Shown here: piece by piece, positions 1 through 8,930 of the stretch
How the letters are laid out: each line of letters opens with the position of its first letter
Numbering within the stretch: the stretch's first letter is position 1
Source of the DNA: Paenibacillus solani
GTDB lineage: Bacteria; Bacillota; Bacilli; Paenibacillales; Paenibacillaceae
NCBI RefSeq assembly: GCF_001277345.1
Contig: NZ_LIUT01000001.1
Coordinates: 2,349,115-2,413,114 of the forward strand
Length of the DNA: 64,000 nucleotides
Reading direction: 5' to 3'
Program-made: the position numbers and the translations under genes
Notes under the pieces: generated by a model
Told to the model about the DNA's origin: nothing
Seen by the model: only the letters and a program-made list of their open reading frames with translations
The model's database searches: none

Positions 1-800
1 TAAAACAAAGCCCTTAGCGGAACCTCTACCGCATCGCCAGAGCTGGCCCCAAAGCTGACGATCCGCCCATTCGGTTTGATCACTTCCAAGTATTTAGAGA
101 AGGTAGCCGGACCGATGCTATCCAGGATCACATCCACCTTCTCTCCTTTCAGTTCTTCATTCCAATCCCCTCCGCTGAGCACAGCATGTTGCACAGAAAA
201 GCGGCGTGCTTGTTCAAGCTTGGTTTCGTTCCGTGAAGTGACGCTCACGACAGCTCCTACAGCTTGCGCCATAAGCATGGCGTAGGTAGCGACCCCGCCT
301 CCAATTCCAGGGATGAGCACATGCTCGCCTGCCTTGAGCTTCGCTCTTGTGAACAGCGCACGATAGGCTGTTAATGCTGATAGTGGCAGCACTCCTGCTT
401 CCTCCCAGCTTAGGTTCTCCGGTTTGCTGAAGGCATTTTCCGCTGGAATAATGACGTTCTCTGCAAATGTTCCATTTGTGGGTCCTCCAAGGATCTGCGG
501 CACGGTCGGTACTTCTTCGATTTTATCCCAACCGATTGTTGGATGAATGATCACGCTTGCGCCAACATCCCATCCATTCACTCCTTCACCCACAGCATCA
601 ATGATGCCTGCGCCGTCGGAACCCGGAATGAGCGGACCATCCGATGAACTTCTTCCCTTCATGATAAATAGATCACGGTGATTTAGTCCGGCCGTCTTTA
701 AACGGACCCTGATCTCACCGGGACCCGGTTGCTCCGATATCATATCGCCGACCCGAAGTCCATCCAGCCCACTGCGACCATGATGAATAGCTGCTTTCAA
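1..800 (-). CDS. Zinc-type alcohol dehydrogenase / quinone oxidoreductase family protein (3' end outside window)
   Basis: Medium-chain dehydrogenase/reductase, probably an NADPH-dependent quinone oxidoreductase or enoyl reductase in the cytoplasm; the substrate cannot be told. The N-terminal GroES-like part reads [14 protein letters not shown], then [12 protein letters not shown] and [12 protein letters not shown]. The Rossmann part shows [15 protein letters not shown], and [13 protein letters not shown] follows. The usual zinc-ligand cysteines are not obvious, which fits the zinc-free quinone oxidoreductase branch. The start is TTG at 798-800, with a GGGGAGG ribosome binding site just upstream; no better ATG fits. 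The reading frame is open to the window edge, so about 266 codons are visible and the C-terminus is missing. It is a stand-alone gene; its promoter should lie in 810-880. Confidence 0.8.
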   Translation of the reverse strand, partial: MKAAIHHGRSGLDGLRVGDMISEQPGPGEIRVRLKTAGLNHRDLFIMKGRSSSDGPLIPGSDGAGIIDAVGEGVNGWDVGASVIIHPTIGWDKIEEVPTVPQILGGPTNGTFAENVIIPAENAFSKPENLSWEEAGVLPLSALTAYRALFTRAKLKAGEHVLIPGIGGGVATYAMLMAQAVGAVVSVTSRNETKLEQARRFSVQHAVLSGGDWNEELKGEKVDVILDSIGPATFSKYLEVIKPNGRIVSFGASSGDAVEVPLRALF

Positions 801-1130
801 ATGAATTCCTCCCCTTCTTTTAAACTGTAGGCTGTTTTGTTCATTGTATAGTAGGCCTCGAAGCATGTAAAATTATAAATCTGCTTTTTAGCGATGATAA
901 TATCCCAGTCGATAGAGCAAGATGCTAACCAAAATCATGGGGGGAATCCCTTACTTTTTCTCCTCAATAATTTCCATATGAATGTTGACCATTAAAAAAC
1001 CTTCTGACAATTAATCAGAAGGCGTAATACAGTAATAGGTATGTAAATAGAAATTGTGTGTACATGGTCCCGCGGCGTTATATTTTTGTTCAGCGGGCTC
1101 CCTGAATTAGCATTACAGATATGCTGGAGA
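801..1130. other. Intergenic stretch without a gene
   Basis: It holds the ribosome binding site and probable promoter of the minus-strand dehydrogenase (a TATACAAT-like -10 near 847-855, minus strand) and the terminator of the DUF421 gene near 1000-1022. No other structure or coding signal is seen. Confidence 0.6.
994..1022 (-). terminator. Rho-independent terminator of the DUF421 gene
   Basis: On the minus strand, CCTTCTGA and TCAGAAGG form an 8-bp stem around a 7-nt loop (1000-1022). A run of six T follows. Confidence 0.75.
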
Positions 1131-1745
1131 TTACTGAAGCTGTTTGTTTGTCACGTGTTGATCTCCTTTTCTTATCTCGTTAAATAAGGTTGTCTCTTGG
1201 TTAGGTAAGTTCGAGATTGCAACATCACTCCCATCTTCTGTACCGTTGAAGTATTTAGATAAGAGGCTTTCCAATTGCGAAACAGTTACCGGTTTGGCCG
1301 AATCCTTCAGTTCGTAACCGAGTTGGCCGTTTGGTTCGATCGTTGCTGTCTTAACATCGCTTATTTTTGATATTCCCTGCAGCCGCAGCTTCATTTCCAA
1401 AGCATCCACGGTTAATCTCAGTTTTTTTAAATTACGCTCATCCAATTGTCCGCCCTCAATAACAATAATGGCTGGCCCTTTAATCCACTTCTCAAACCGA
1501 TTGAAGCGAACCTGCAAAATCTCAACAGATATTAATACTAATATAAACACGATTGCGGCAAGGCCGGTAAGGAGTATACTTTCTTCAGCAATGGGTTGAA
1601 CAATGATAGTGCCAATTGAAATCATGGTAATCGTTGTAGGAATGGTCATCTGTGATATGGACTTTCTTCCCGAAATACGAAGCAGCAACATTCCAAATAT
1701 AATTAATACAAGCGATTTCCAAAACTCATCCCAATATTGATTCAT
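1131..1745 (-). CDS. DUF421 (YetF-type) membrane protein
   Basis: 204-residue protein of the DUF421 family, to which the Bacillus YetF/YrbG-type proteins belong. Hydrophobic segments at about residues 8-23, 33-52 and 56-76 form the membrane part. The remaining C-terminal half is the soluble DUF421 domain, with the family's GPAIIVIEGGQLDERNLKKLRL stretch at about residues 90-111. Function is unknown; family members have been linked to the spore or cell envelope. It has its own terminator and no operon partner. Confidence 0.75.
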   Translation of the reverse strand: MNQYWDEFWKSLVLIIFGMLLLRISGRKSISQMTIPTTITMISIGTIIVQPIAEESILLTGLAAIVFILVLISVEILQVRFNRFEKWIKGPAIIVIEGGQLDERNLKKLRLTVDALEMKLRLQGISKISDVKTATIEPNGQLGYELKDSAKPVTVSQLESLLSKYFNGTEDGSDVAISNLPNQETTLFNEIRKGDQHVTNKQLQ

Positions 1746-1982
1746 AAGAACATATTTCCTTTCTCTTCAAGTCCCCCCTTACTCTGTACATTTTATACAG
1801 CAATTATTCGTCAAAATCTTCCGACTGTACATTAAAAGAATCGGATGTGTAAACCGAGCTGGCGTAATAAATATGATATAACATCGAGCTACAAAGGTAG
1901 CACGGGTGAACGTAAATCATTCGAGGAATAATGTGTAAACAACCCGGCTTTTTTCTTTGGTATGAATAAAGTTACTGCTTCT

Positions 1983-2408
1983 TTACTGGCTTGTTTGTTG
2001 TTTCTGCGAGCGAACGGCCATCAATAAAGCAATTGCGATGAGCACGAACGCGGTAAATGCCAGCATCGGTATAGTCAACCAGCCGAACCAATTCAAATAG
2101 TCATTCAAGCAGGACACCGGCCCACATGCTGCACTATCCGACGCTTTGGGGAGCTTTTGAATAATACTGTGATAAGTAGATATACCTCCGCCAATAATGA
2201 CAAGGGGTAGGATGTATGGGACGATGTGTGTCTTTTCCCGATATGCTGCAATTCCTAACACGATGACTAACGGGTACATAAAGATCCTTTGGTACCAACA
2301 TAAGACACATGGCGTAAAATGCCAAACCTCGCTAAGAAACAAACTTCCGCTAGTTGCCACAGCAGATACAGTCCATGCAAAGAATAACCAAATTCCTGTT
2401 TTACTCAT
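1983..2408 (-). CDS. bdbC: Disulfide bond formation protein, DsbB/BdbC family
   Basis: Quinone-linked membrane thiol oxidoreductase that re-oxidises a BdbD-type partner during extracellular disulfide formation. Counting from a distal ATG at 2465, the CxxC pair (CVLC) is at residues 53 and 56 and the second cysteine pair at 114 and 119. Four hydrophobic segments are visible. I favour the ATG at 2408: a GGGAGG site lies 11 nt upstream and the product is then 141 residues, close to B. subtilis BdbC (138). The ATG at 2465 has no Shine-Dalgarno sequence. No bdbD is adjacent. Confidence 0.8.
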   Translation of the reverse strand: MSKTGIWLFFAWTVSAVATSGSLFLSEVWHFTPCVLCWYQRIFMYPLVIVLGIAAYREKTHIVPYILPLVIIGGGISTYHSIIQKLPKASDSAACGPVSCLNDYLNWFGWLTIPMLAFTAFVLIAIALLMAVRSQKQQTSQ

Positions 2409-2564
2409 CTCTAATAGTTCCTCCCTTCCATTTTTGTCTGCCACCATACGAGATGATTTGTTCATTATTCATCTGGTTTTCTCATTTTCTCTTAATTGTC
2501 TATATATGAAAATGGCTCCTTCGGGCTATAGAACGTACGATGGCTGTCGGCTGTGAAACTTAAT

Positions 2565-2588
2565 AAAAAAAATCGCCGAAATGGCGGC
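2565..2588 (-). terminator. Terminator of the XRE/DUF2975 pair, possibly bidirectional
   Basis: CGCC and GGCG pair around GAAAT (2574-2586). A-rich sequence on the left (T-run on the minus strand) and T5 on the right would allow termination from both sides. Confidence 0.6.
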
Positions 2589-2603
2589 TTTTTAGTTGCT
2601 GCT

Positions 2604-2828
2604 TTATGTTCCTTCCGTGAACTCATCACTCTTGTATTCTAAAATATCTCCTGGTTGGCAATCGAGCGCTTTGCAAATAGCTTCTAACGTTGAGATCCTA
2701 ATTGCTTTGGCCTTTCCGTTTTTCAATATAGACAGGTTGGCCATGGTTATTCCAACCCTCTCCGAGAGTTCGGTTACGCTCATCTTTCGTTTAGCCAGCA
2801 TGACATCAATATTGATAATAATCGCCAT
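2604..2828 (-). CDS. Small XRE/Cro-type helix-turn-helix regulator (YozG-like)
   Basis: 74-residue DNA-binding protein made up almost entirely of one HTH_3/Cro-CI domain: KMSVTELSERVGITMANLSIL is the helix-turn-helix core, followed by ALDCQPGDILEY, typical of the YozG group. The ATG at 2828 is chosen because GAGGTGAT lies just upstream; a GTG three codons earlier is part of that ribosome binding site. It sits 10 bp downstream of the DUF2975 gene. This two-gene arrangement recurs in Firmicutes, and the regulator probably controls its own pair. Confidence 0.85.
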   Translation of the reverse strand: MAIIINIDVMLAKRKMSVTELSERVGITMANLSILKNGKAKAIRISTLEAICKALDCQPGDILEYKSDEFTEGT

Positions 2829-2838
2829 AGTTATCACC

Positions 2839-3321
2839 TCAGACCGTCAAATCATTTTCAGATTTTATATCAATTGCCTCTTTTAGAAGCTTTTGAAGAA
2901 CAGCAGCAAAAACAGCAATCACCATGGACGCAAAAATTAGAGCTAATCCAATGATTATGATGCCTGGAGCATCGTCCTTCTCGGCTATCAGATAGAACAG
3001 CGGCATGCCTACCACAAATATGCTGCTGATTATGGTTGCACAGTATTTTATATTTTTTAATACGCGTACAGATAGTTCTGAAAAAGCTTTGTTCTGGTCA
3101 ATATAGCCTAAAAGCTTATAAGCCTGATACAAAGCAATATAAAAAGGTATCGCGGCTGCATACAAATCGATAAAAACGAGATATTTCAAATAATTATGTT
3201 CTGGATACAATTGTGCAATAAAATGTGCTATCACAGGCACCACAAATATGCACAATGCAAGAACTGGAATACCAATGAGAATTACGGCTATCCTTAGAAA
3301 TAGTGTAGACCCTCGCTTCAT
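2839..3321 (-). CDS. DUF2975 family membrane protein
   Basis: 160-residue integral membrane protein of the DUF2975 family. Four hydrophobic segments are visible at about residues 8-30, 42-62, 90-110 and 120-143. YKLLGYIDQNKAFS between the second and third is a typical family stretch. Function is unknown. The ATG at 3321 follows GAGGTG at short spacing. It forms an operon with the XRE regulator downstream. Confidence 0.8.
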   Translation of the reverse strand: MKRGSTLFLRIAVILIGIPVLALCIFVVPVIAHFIAQLYPEHNYLKYLVFIDLYAAAIPFYIALYQAYKLLGYIDQNKAFSELSVRVLKNIKYCATIISSIFVVGMPLFYLIAEKDDAPGIIIIGLALIFASMVIAVFAAVLQKLLKEAIDIKSENDLTV

Positions 3322-3514
3322 AAAAAGCACCTCACTTCATTATTATGAAATTGATTTTAGCAAAATATTTATCGTTTTGCAATAAATAAGTATCGATTAA
3401 TATTGTATTTATATTGTTATCCCATGAAAATGTAAAAACGAATCGACCACTCTTCACTTTTGAGATATAAGCTTGAATACCTGTGCAAATGGATAAATTA
3501 TTGCAAATAAACGC

Positions 3515-3539
3515 AATAAAAGCCGCATTCACTGCGGCT
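3515..3539 (-). terminator. Terminator of the methyltransferase gene
   Basis: AGCCGCA and TGCGGCT form a 7-bp stem around TTCAC (3521-3539), followed on the minus strand by TTTATT. The 226-bp gap to the next gene has no convincing coding sequence. Confidence 0.7.
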
Positions 3540-3556
3540 CTCCGATGAAGCAGATA

Positions 3557-4159
3557 TTATTTATGAGAATCAAGAATAAACATCGATGCATCTTGTCCCA
3601 TGAATAGCTTACTCCCGTTATAGAAGGTTTTAGACTGAATATGCCTATACCCTATTTGCGTCATCATGTCAGTGAGCTTGGCTTGATCAAATCCGTTATG
3701 AACCATATCGGAAACCACATTTTCGTTCTTATTAAAATCTATGATCAGTAGATGCCCTCCATCATTCAGAACACGGTAAAGCCTGGACAACACCAATTCA
3801 ATATCTTGAATATGGAGCAGCACCTGAGCCATGAATATATAATCAGCATGTACGCCTGCCAGTTCTTCCTTTTCAATATCAAAGCATAATGTAGCAGCAT
3901 TATGAATATGTAGATCAGAAATTTTATGCTCTATTTGCTGAACCATACTAGGAGAAGTATCCACAAATAGCATCGAATCAAAACCATCTATCAAGTTCAT
4001 ACCGACTAGGCCAGTACCACACCCGAAATCCATAGCTTTCTTACTCTTGGCATCAACGATATATTCGCGAAGGGCATCAGCAGATGCCTGTGCAATTTGA
4101 ATTCTCTCCGGCGTGTCATAGGTATGAGCAATCATTTCAAACTTATCAGTATTTCCCAT
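3557..4159 (-). CDS. Class I SAM-dependent methyltransferase
   Basis: About 200-residue cytoplasmic methyltransferase with a Rossmann-type SAM-binding fold. Motif I is MDFGCGTGLVGMNL, followed by the acidic LFVDTS loop after strand 2 and by ADYIFMAQVLLHI and GGHLLIIDFN (motifs II and III). The substrate cannot be read from the sequence. The ATG at 4159 is chosen because AGAGGTGG ends 6 nt upstream; longer forms would read through that site. It stands alone with its own terminator. Confidence 0.8.
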   Translation of the reverse strand: MGNTDKFEMIAHTYDTPERIQIAQASADALREYIVDAKSKKAMDFGCGTGLVGMNLIDGFDSMLFVDTSPSMVQQIEHKISDLHIHNAATLCFDIEKEELAGVHADYIFMAQVLLHIQDIELVLSRLYRVLNDGGHLLIIDFNKNENVVSDMVHNGFDQAKLTDMMTQIGYRHIQSKTFYNGSKLFMGQDASMFILDSHK

Positions 4160-4288
4160 TAGCATCCACCTCTCTAATCTGCTTTTGATTACATACATGG
4201 GATGACATTCTATCAAAGTAGCAGCCTATAGTCCACATTTTTTATTTGTGATTGTGGAAGAGCAGAACACTGTATGAAAGAAGGAGCA

Positions 4289-5092
4289 TTACCGTATAAC
4301 GATGAAATAGAAGATAGCTGCTAAAGCAAAACGGTATAGAGCAAACCATTCCAATCGAAGCCGCTTAATCAGTTTAATGAACGTTGCAACGGCAATCAAT
4401 GCCACAAGAAAGGATGTTATAAAGCCAATTACCATCAGAATAAGATCATCGGCATTCAGTAAATTGCGGCTATCGTATAAATCCAACAAACTTGCTCCAA
4501 ACATAACAGGCACAGATATCAGGAAGGTAAAATCAGCCGCGGCTTTTTGGCTAGCACCGAGCAGCAGACCAGCCGAAATGGTCGTTCCCGACCTCGAGAA
4601 TCCCGGCCACAACGCCAAACATTGGAACAGGCCAATCCCCAAAGCTTGTCTATAATTCATATCATCCATCGTATCAGCGGTTTTCGTCCTCTTGCTCCGT
4701 GCTGCGAGGATCATCAACAGCCCTCCTGCAATTAGACCGATCAAGACAGGGGCCGGGCCGAATAACTGGCTTTTTATCGTGTCCTTTAAGAGAAGATATA
4801 AGATTAATGCTGGTAACATCGCCAAGATCATATGAATGACATTTAACCCTTTACTTTGGGCAAAATCCATTCTAACCAGATTAGCACCAATCTCCATATA
4901 TCTTTTCCAATAAAGGATCAGAACAGCCATCACAGCACCCAATTGAATCACAATTTTAAAAGTTATGGCAGCCTCTCCATCAAAATTGAGCAAATCGCCC
5001 GCCAAAATCAGATGCCCGGTTGACGATACTGGTAAAAACTCAGTTAAGCCCTCTATGATGCCAAGGATGATTGCTTTAACTACGTCCGTCAT
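4289..5092 (-). CDS. uppP: Undecaprenyl-diphosphatase UppP/BacA
   Basis: Membrane phosphatase that converts undecaprenyl diphosphate to the monophosphate, recycling the cell-wall lipid carrier; extra copies give bacitracin resistance. The 267-residue product carries both family signatures: EGLTEFLPVSSTGH at residues 14-27 and PGFSRSGTT at 163-171. Length is normal and seven to eight membrane segments are visible. The ATG at 5092 uses a G6 ribosome binding site about 10 nt upstream; an ATG six codons earlier overlaps that site. Confidence 0.95.
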   Translation of the reverse strand: MTDVVKAIILGIIEGLTEFLPVSSTGHLILAGDLLNFDGEAAITFKIVIQLGAVMAVLILYWKRYMEIGANLVRMDFAQSKGLNVIHMILAMLPALILYLLLKDTIKSQLFGPAPVLIGLIAGGLLMILAARSKRTKTADTMDDMNYRQALGIGLFQCLALWPGFSRSGTTISAGLLLGASQKAAADFTFLISVPVMFGASLLDLYDSRNLLNADDLILMVIGFITSFLVALIAVATFIKLIKRLRLEWFALYRFALAAIFYFIVIR

Positions 5093-5213
5093 TAGTCGTT
5101 TTCCCCCCATCGGAATTAATCTCGTATAACCATTTCCAGTATAAGGGGGACATCCATAGGTTTCCCATCGATTAACATGACATTATTCAGTTTCGCATGA
5201 CATTTTTGTCACT

Positions 5214-6101
5214 TTACTTAGTTTGTAATTTACACTTTGCTGCATGAATGAAGGCTGCCATCGAAGGAGAAATCCATTTTTCACGATGCCAAAGCATTTG
5301 CGCCGAAAATGAAATACTTGATAAATCCCACGGTAAAGCAACCAACTCCCCCTCTCTCAACTCATCCTTTAAAGCCATTTCTGGCAACAGGGCAATCCCA
5401 AGGCCCGCCATGACACATTGTTTAATCGCTTCTACGCTGTGAAACTCTAGTTCGTTTAAGGCGTTGGCTTCTTTCAAGATGGACTGGTGAATATGAGAGC
5501 GATAAGAACAGCTCTTCTCGGTCAACAAAAAATGTTCTCCATGAAAATCATCAAGGACCAGCTGGGAACGGGATGACAGCAGATGATCAGGAGAAACCAC
5601 CATTTGAAATGACTCATCCTTCAAAAACTCTGAATGAAGGTCTTTGGCTGCAACGGTTTCATCCAATACAAAAACAATATCAGCAAGCCCTTCTCTCAGA
5701 CTTTCTTTAAGCTCATGGCCAGACAAGGGACGGAACAAAAGCCGAACGTCTGGATAATGATCACGAAAATGTTTGAGCAAGGGGGGAAGGAAGTATGCGC
5801 AAAGAACTTCATCTGCTCCTATTACAACAGTTCCAGCCAATTCTCCAAGCTGACTGGATACACTTTTTGCCTCTTCAACATCATTCAATATTTTATGGGC
5901 ATACGGCAAGAATTGGCGACCGGCATCCGTTAAAACGACATTCTTGCCTAAACGATCCAGCAATTTCACGCCCAACTCTTCTTCCAGTGCTTTTATTTGC
6001 ATGGTTATGGTTGAAGGAACATAACTCAATAGTTCAGCAGTTTGACTAAAGCTTCTCGTAGTTGCAAGAGTGCAGAATGTTTTTAGTTGTCGTATTTCCA
6101 T
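5214..6101 (-). CDS. LysR-family transcriptional regulator
   Basis: 295-residue LysR-type regulator. The winged HTH is at residues 1-60 (MEIRQLKTFCTLATTRSFSQ, then STITMQIKALEEELGVKLLDR) and the periplasmic-binding-protein-like effector domain runs from about 90 to 290. The ATG at 6101 follows GAGGGTG at 8 nt; an upstream ATG lacks a site. It is transcribed away from the MetX-like hydrolase at 6232, with 130 bp between the starts, so it probably regulates that gene. The ligand is unknown. Confidence 0.85.
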   Translation of the reverse strand: MEIRQLKTFCTLATTRSFSQTAELLSYVPSTITMQIKALEEELGVKLLDRLGKNVVLTDAGRQFLPYAHKILNDVEEAKSVSSQLGELAGTVVIGADEVLCAYFLPPLLKHFRDHYPDVRLLFRPLSGHELKESLREGLADIVFVLDETVAAKDLHSEFLKDESFQMVVSPDHLLSSRSQLVLDDFHGEHFLLTEKSCSYRSHIHQSILKEANALNELEFHSVEAIKQCVMAGLGIALLPEMALKDELREGELVALPWDLSSISFSAQMLWHREKWISPSMAAFIHAAKCKLQTK

Positions 6102-6231
6102 AAGTTTAGCACCCTCTTCGTTCAAAAAAAATGAATGTATCGATCAAAAACGTTTCGTTGATTTGATGATATGCGTATTGTAGAGTGAAAATCAAGTTAT
6201 TACTCATTTTATTTTGAAGGAGCATCCATCT

Positions 6232-7245
6232 ATGAACGATTATGATACATATCATCTTGGAGATATCTTGCTTCAATCGGGCCAGCAACTCCCTCAAGCT
6301 TTTCTTGCTTACAAGACCTACGGAACCTTAAATGCAGAGAAAGACAATGTCATTGTATACCCGACTTGGTTTGCCGGTCGGCACACTGATAATGAATGGT
6401 TGATTGGTGAGGATAAAGCGCTCGATCCCAATCGGTATTTTATCATCGTGCCCAATATGTTGGGGAATGGATTGTCGTCTTCGCCCAGCAATACGCCCGC
6501 TCCATTTGACAAGGCGGATTTCCCTCTCATCTCCATGTATGACAATGTACGCTTTCAGCATCAGCTAATCACTCAGCAATTCGGTATTAACAAAATCAAA
6601 CTCGTTGTGGGCTGGTCCCTTGGAGCTATGCAAGTATTTCAATGGGGAACGAGTTATCCTGAAATGGTCGAACGTATTGCCCCGTTTGGCGGAACGGCAA
6701 AGACCAGACCACATGCACAGCTCGTATTTGAAGGAATGATAGCGGCACTGCAAGCGGACACGAATTTTAGAAAAGGAAAGTATGAGCATCCTCCGGTTGC
6801 CGGTCTCGCAGCGATGGGAAGAGCCTATGCTCCCTGGGGATTTTCGCAGGCGTACTACTTGGAGAATTTGTATCATTCTGAGGGTTACTATTCCTTGAAG
6901 TCTTATGTAGAAGATTACTGGGATCAGGTATTTTTGTCTTTCGATGCTAACGACTTGATTGCCATGTTGCGTACAGGAATACATGGAGACATAAGTGATA
7001 ATTCAGTGGACCGCTGTAACTTCGAACAGGCATTACGCAAAATCACCTCCCCTGCACTCGTTATGCCGGGTTCAAGCGATTTGTTTTTCACCCCAGAGGA
7101 CAGTGCGTATGACGTTCAACATATGCCGAATGCTACGTATCAACTCATTGAATCTAAGTGGGGACATTGCTTTGGGATCGGAGCCAACGAAGCGGATTCT
7201 CTCGTTATTGACGGCTACTTGAGGCGCTTTTTGCTGTCAGATTAA
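6232..7245 (+). CDS. MetX-like alpha/beta-fold hydrolase or acyltransferase
   Basis: 337-residue alpha/beta hydrolase of the homoserine O-acetyltransferase (MetX) group. The nucleophile elbow is GWSLG (S129), the likely acid is D283 (GSSDLFF) and the histidine is H312 (KWGHCFG). True MetX enzymes usually have a GGSMGG elbow and a longer homoserine-binding lid, so another esterase or acyltransferase role is quite possible. The ATG at 6232 follows AAGGAG at 9 nt; a TTG six codons upstream is less likely. It is divergent from the LysR gene. Confidence 0.75.
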   Translation: MNDYDTYHLGDILLQSGQQLPQAFLAYKTYGTLNAEKDNVIVYPTWFAGRHTDNEWLIGEDKALDPNRYFIIVPNMLGNGLSSSPSNTPAPFDKADFPLISMYDNVRFQHQLITQQFGINKIKLVVGWSLGAMQVFQWGTSYPEMVERIAPFGGTAKTRPHAQLVFEGMIAALQADTNFRKGKYEHPPVAGLAAMGRAYAPWGFSQAYYLENLYHSEGYYSLKSYVEDYWDQVFLSFDANDLIAMLRTGIHGDISDNSVDRCNFEQALRKITSPALVMPGSSDLFFTPEDSAYDVQHMPNATYQLIESKWGHCFGIGANEADSLVIDGYLRRFLLSD

Positions 7246-7349
7246 ATGCTATTTCAGATCATGCTAAATCCATCTGCTTTTTTACTTCGAGGCGGCTGGC
7301 TGGTAGAATAGACCCTATAACAAACATATTTGAAATGGGGCTTTATGTG

Positions 7350-8153
7350 ATGTCGTCCAGTGTAATTGATATACTGCAGCTTGAATATCAACGTTTTTCT
7401 GCGAAAGAAAAAGAAATTGCTGATTATGTCATGCGTAATCGATCATCCATTAACAATATCAATATTAAAGAATTAGCTGCGCATACAAATACTTCAACAT
7501 CGACGATCACTCGATTTTGCAAAAAAGCGGGCTGTGATACGTTTGTCGAATTTAAAATCCGCCTGAATCGTGAGGTGCAAAAACCTCGTAATGATGCGAA
7601 CTTTTTTATGAAGACCCAACATCTATATAACGATATTGTCAATGCTACGGCGGAGATGCTAGATACCTCAAGAATTGAAGAAGTCGTTAAACTCATTAAA
7701 GTATCGCGCAGAATCTACATATACGGGCTTGGAAGTTCAGGGCTATCCGCCCTGGAGTTTAAATACAGACTCTCCCGGATGAATATCGTCGTGGATGCCA
7801 TAACGGATGCACATATGATGATGATGAGCGCTTCCCTTCTAGGGAAACATGATCTTGTCATTGGGATATCTAACTCCGGACTTACTACAGAGGTGAGTCA
7901 CGCTATGGAGGAAGCCAGAAAAAGAGGCGCCACGACGATTGGGATCACAAATTTTGACCATACCCCTCTATCTGAAGTTTCGGATATTTGCCTGTTTACT
8001 CCGGATATCGGCCGATCGGGAGACGTGAATTTCATCAATAGCCAACTCGCTATTATTTATATTTTGGACGTCGTGTCCCTTCTCTTACTTGAAGATGAGA
8101 AATTGCTACAGGCACGGCAGCAAACCCTCAATGCATTGTACTCGGAAGAATGA
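7350..8153 (+). CDS. MurR/RpiR-family transcriptional regulator with SIS domain
   Basis: 267-residue regulator. The N-terminal RpiR HTH (about 1-75) includes LAAHTNTSTSTITRFCKKAG. The C-terminal SIS sugar-phosphate-binding domain (about 115-245) includes YIYGLGSSGLSA and GISNSGLTTEV. RpiR proteins respond to phosphosugars. The gene converges on the nanE-PTS operon, which suggests it senses ManNAc-6-P, GlcNAc-6-P or a similar compound and controls that operon. The ATG at 7350 is preferred, with GGGG about 9 nt upstream; an ATG at 7335 is possible. Confidence 0.85.
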   Translation: MSSSVIDILQLEYQRFSAKEKEIADYVMRNRSSINNINIKELAAHTNTSTSTITRFCKKAGCDTFVEFKIRLNREVQKPRNDANFFMKTQHLYNDIVNATAEMLDTSRIEEVVKLIKVSRRIYIYGLGSSGLSALEFKYRLSRMNIVVDAITDAHMMMMSASLLGKHDLVIGISNSGLTTEVSHAMEEARKRGATTIGITNFDHTPLSEVSDICLFTPDIGRSGDVNFINSQLAIIYILDVVSLLLLEDEKLLQARQQTLNALYSEE

Positions 8154-8161
8154 CAAAACAA

Positions 8162-8189
8162 AACAGCCAACTTGATCAAGTTGGCTGTT
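8162..8189. terminator. Bidirectional terminator between rpiR-type gene and nanE
   Basis: Perfect inverted repeat with half-site AACAGCCAACTTGA (8162-8189), A-rich to the left and TTTGTCTTTTCTTT to the right. It serves the convergent genes on both sides. Confidence 0.85.
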
Positions 8190-8208
8190 TGTCTTTTCTT
8201 TCATGATT

Positions 8209-8925
8209 TTATTTTCCGGAAGTTGCCGGATTTAACTTCGATATCTCTGACACAAAACGTTCCGTGATTTGCTGCGGACGAGTGATCGCTCCACCAACAA
8301 CAACGCAATACACCCCAGCCTTAAGGCAAGCTGCCGCCATTTCCGGAGTCATCACATTCCCTTCCGCAACGACCGGAGTTTTTACATGCGACACAATATC
8401 TTTCAGTATGGCAAAATCCTGAGCATAAATCTTCTGCCCCGCCGTCTCTTCTGTATAACCAACAAGCGTAGAGGATATCAAATCGAAACCGAGTTGTTCC
8501 GCATATATGGCTTCCTCTCTTGTCGAGATATCTGCCATCAGATAGAGATGAGGGTACTTGCTACGAATATCGCTGACCAACTCTTTCAATGTCTTGCCGT
8601 CTGGTCTTTCACGCAATGTTGCATCAAGGGCCACAATTTCTGCCCCTGTCTCGGCAAGCTCATCAATTTCGCGCATGGTCGGCGTGATAAATACCGGGTT
8701 GGTTCCGTAGTTTCTTTTTACAATCCCAATTACGGGTAAATCGACCTGGGTTTTAATTTCTTTAACATCCTGTGCCGAGTTCGCTCGAATCCCAATGGCT
8801 CCGCCTTGTGCAGCTGCAACCGCCATTCTGCTCATAATATACGGACTGTGCAGCGGCTCATGCTCCAAAGCTTGGCATGATACAACAAGACCGCCTTTTA
8901 AGCCTAATTTGTCTATATCCATCAT
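8209..8925 (-). CDS. nanE: N-acylglucosamine-6-phosphate 2-epimerase NanE
   Basis: Converts ManNAc-6-phosphate to GlcNAc-6-phosphate in amino-sugar or sialic-acid catabolism. The 238-residue TIM barrel shows the family pattern GGLVVSCQALEHEPLH, then VIGIVKRNYG with catalytic K70, then VVAEGNV with the catalytic glutamate near 190 and VVVGGAITRP for phosphate binding. The start lies 5 bp after the PTS gene stop, so the two are one operon. No nanA or nanK is nearby, suggesting uptake of ManNAc or a related sugar rather than full sialic acid degradation. Confidence 0.93.
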   Translation of the reverse strand: MMDIDKLGLKGGLVVSCQALEHEPLHSPYIMSRMAVAAAQGGAIGIRANSAQDVKEIKTQVDLPVIGIVKRNYGTNPVFITPTMREIDELAETGAEIVALDATLRERPDGKTLKELVSDIRSKYPHLYLMADISTREEAIYAEQLGFDLISSTLVGYTEETAGQKIYAQDFAILKDIVSHVKTPVVAEGNVMTPEMAAACLKAGVYCVVVGGAITRPQQITERFVSEISKLNPATSGK

Positions 8926-8930
8926 TACAA

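Noticed and set aside
1876..1955. AAAGGTAGCACGGGT followed by ACCCGGCTTTTTT on the plus strand looks like a T-box antiterminator/terminator
   Set aside because: The T-box core needs TGGNACCGCG; here it is TAGCACGGGT, no specifier stem is seen, and the downstream gene is on the other strand.
3332..3532. 66-codon minus-strand frame
   Set aside because: No ribosome binding site, odd composition, no domain, and it runs into the terminator of the methyltransferase gene.
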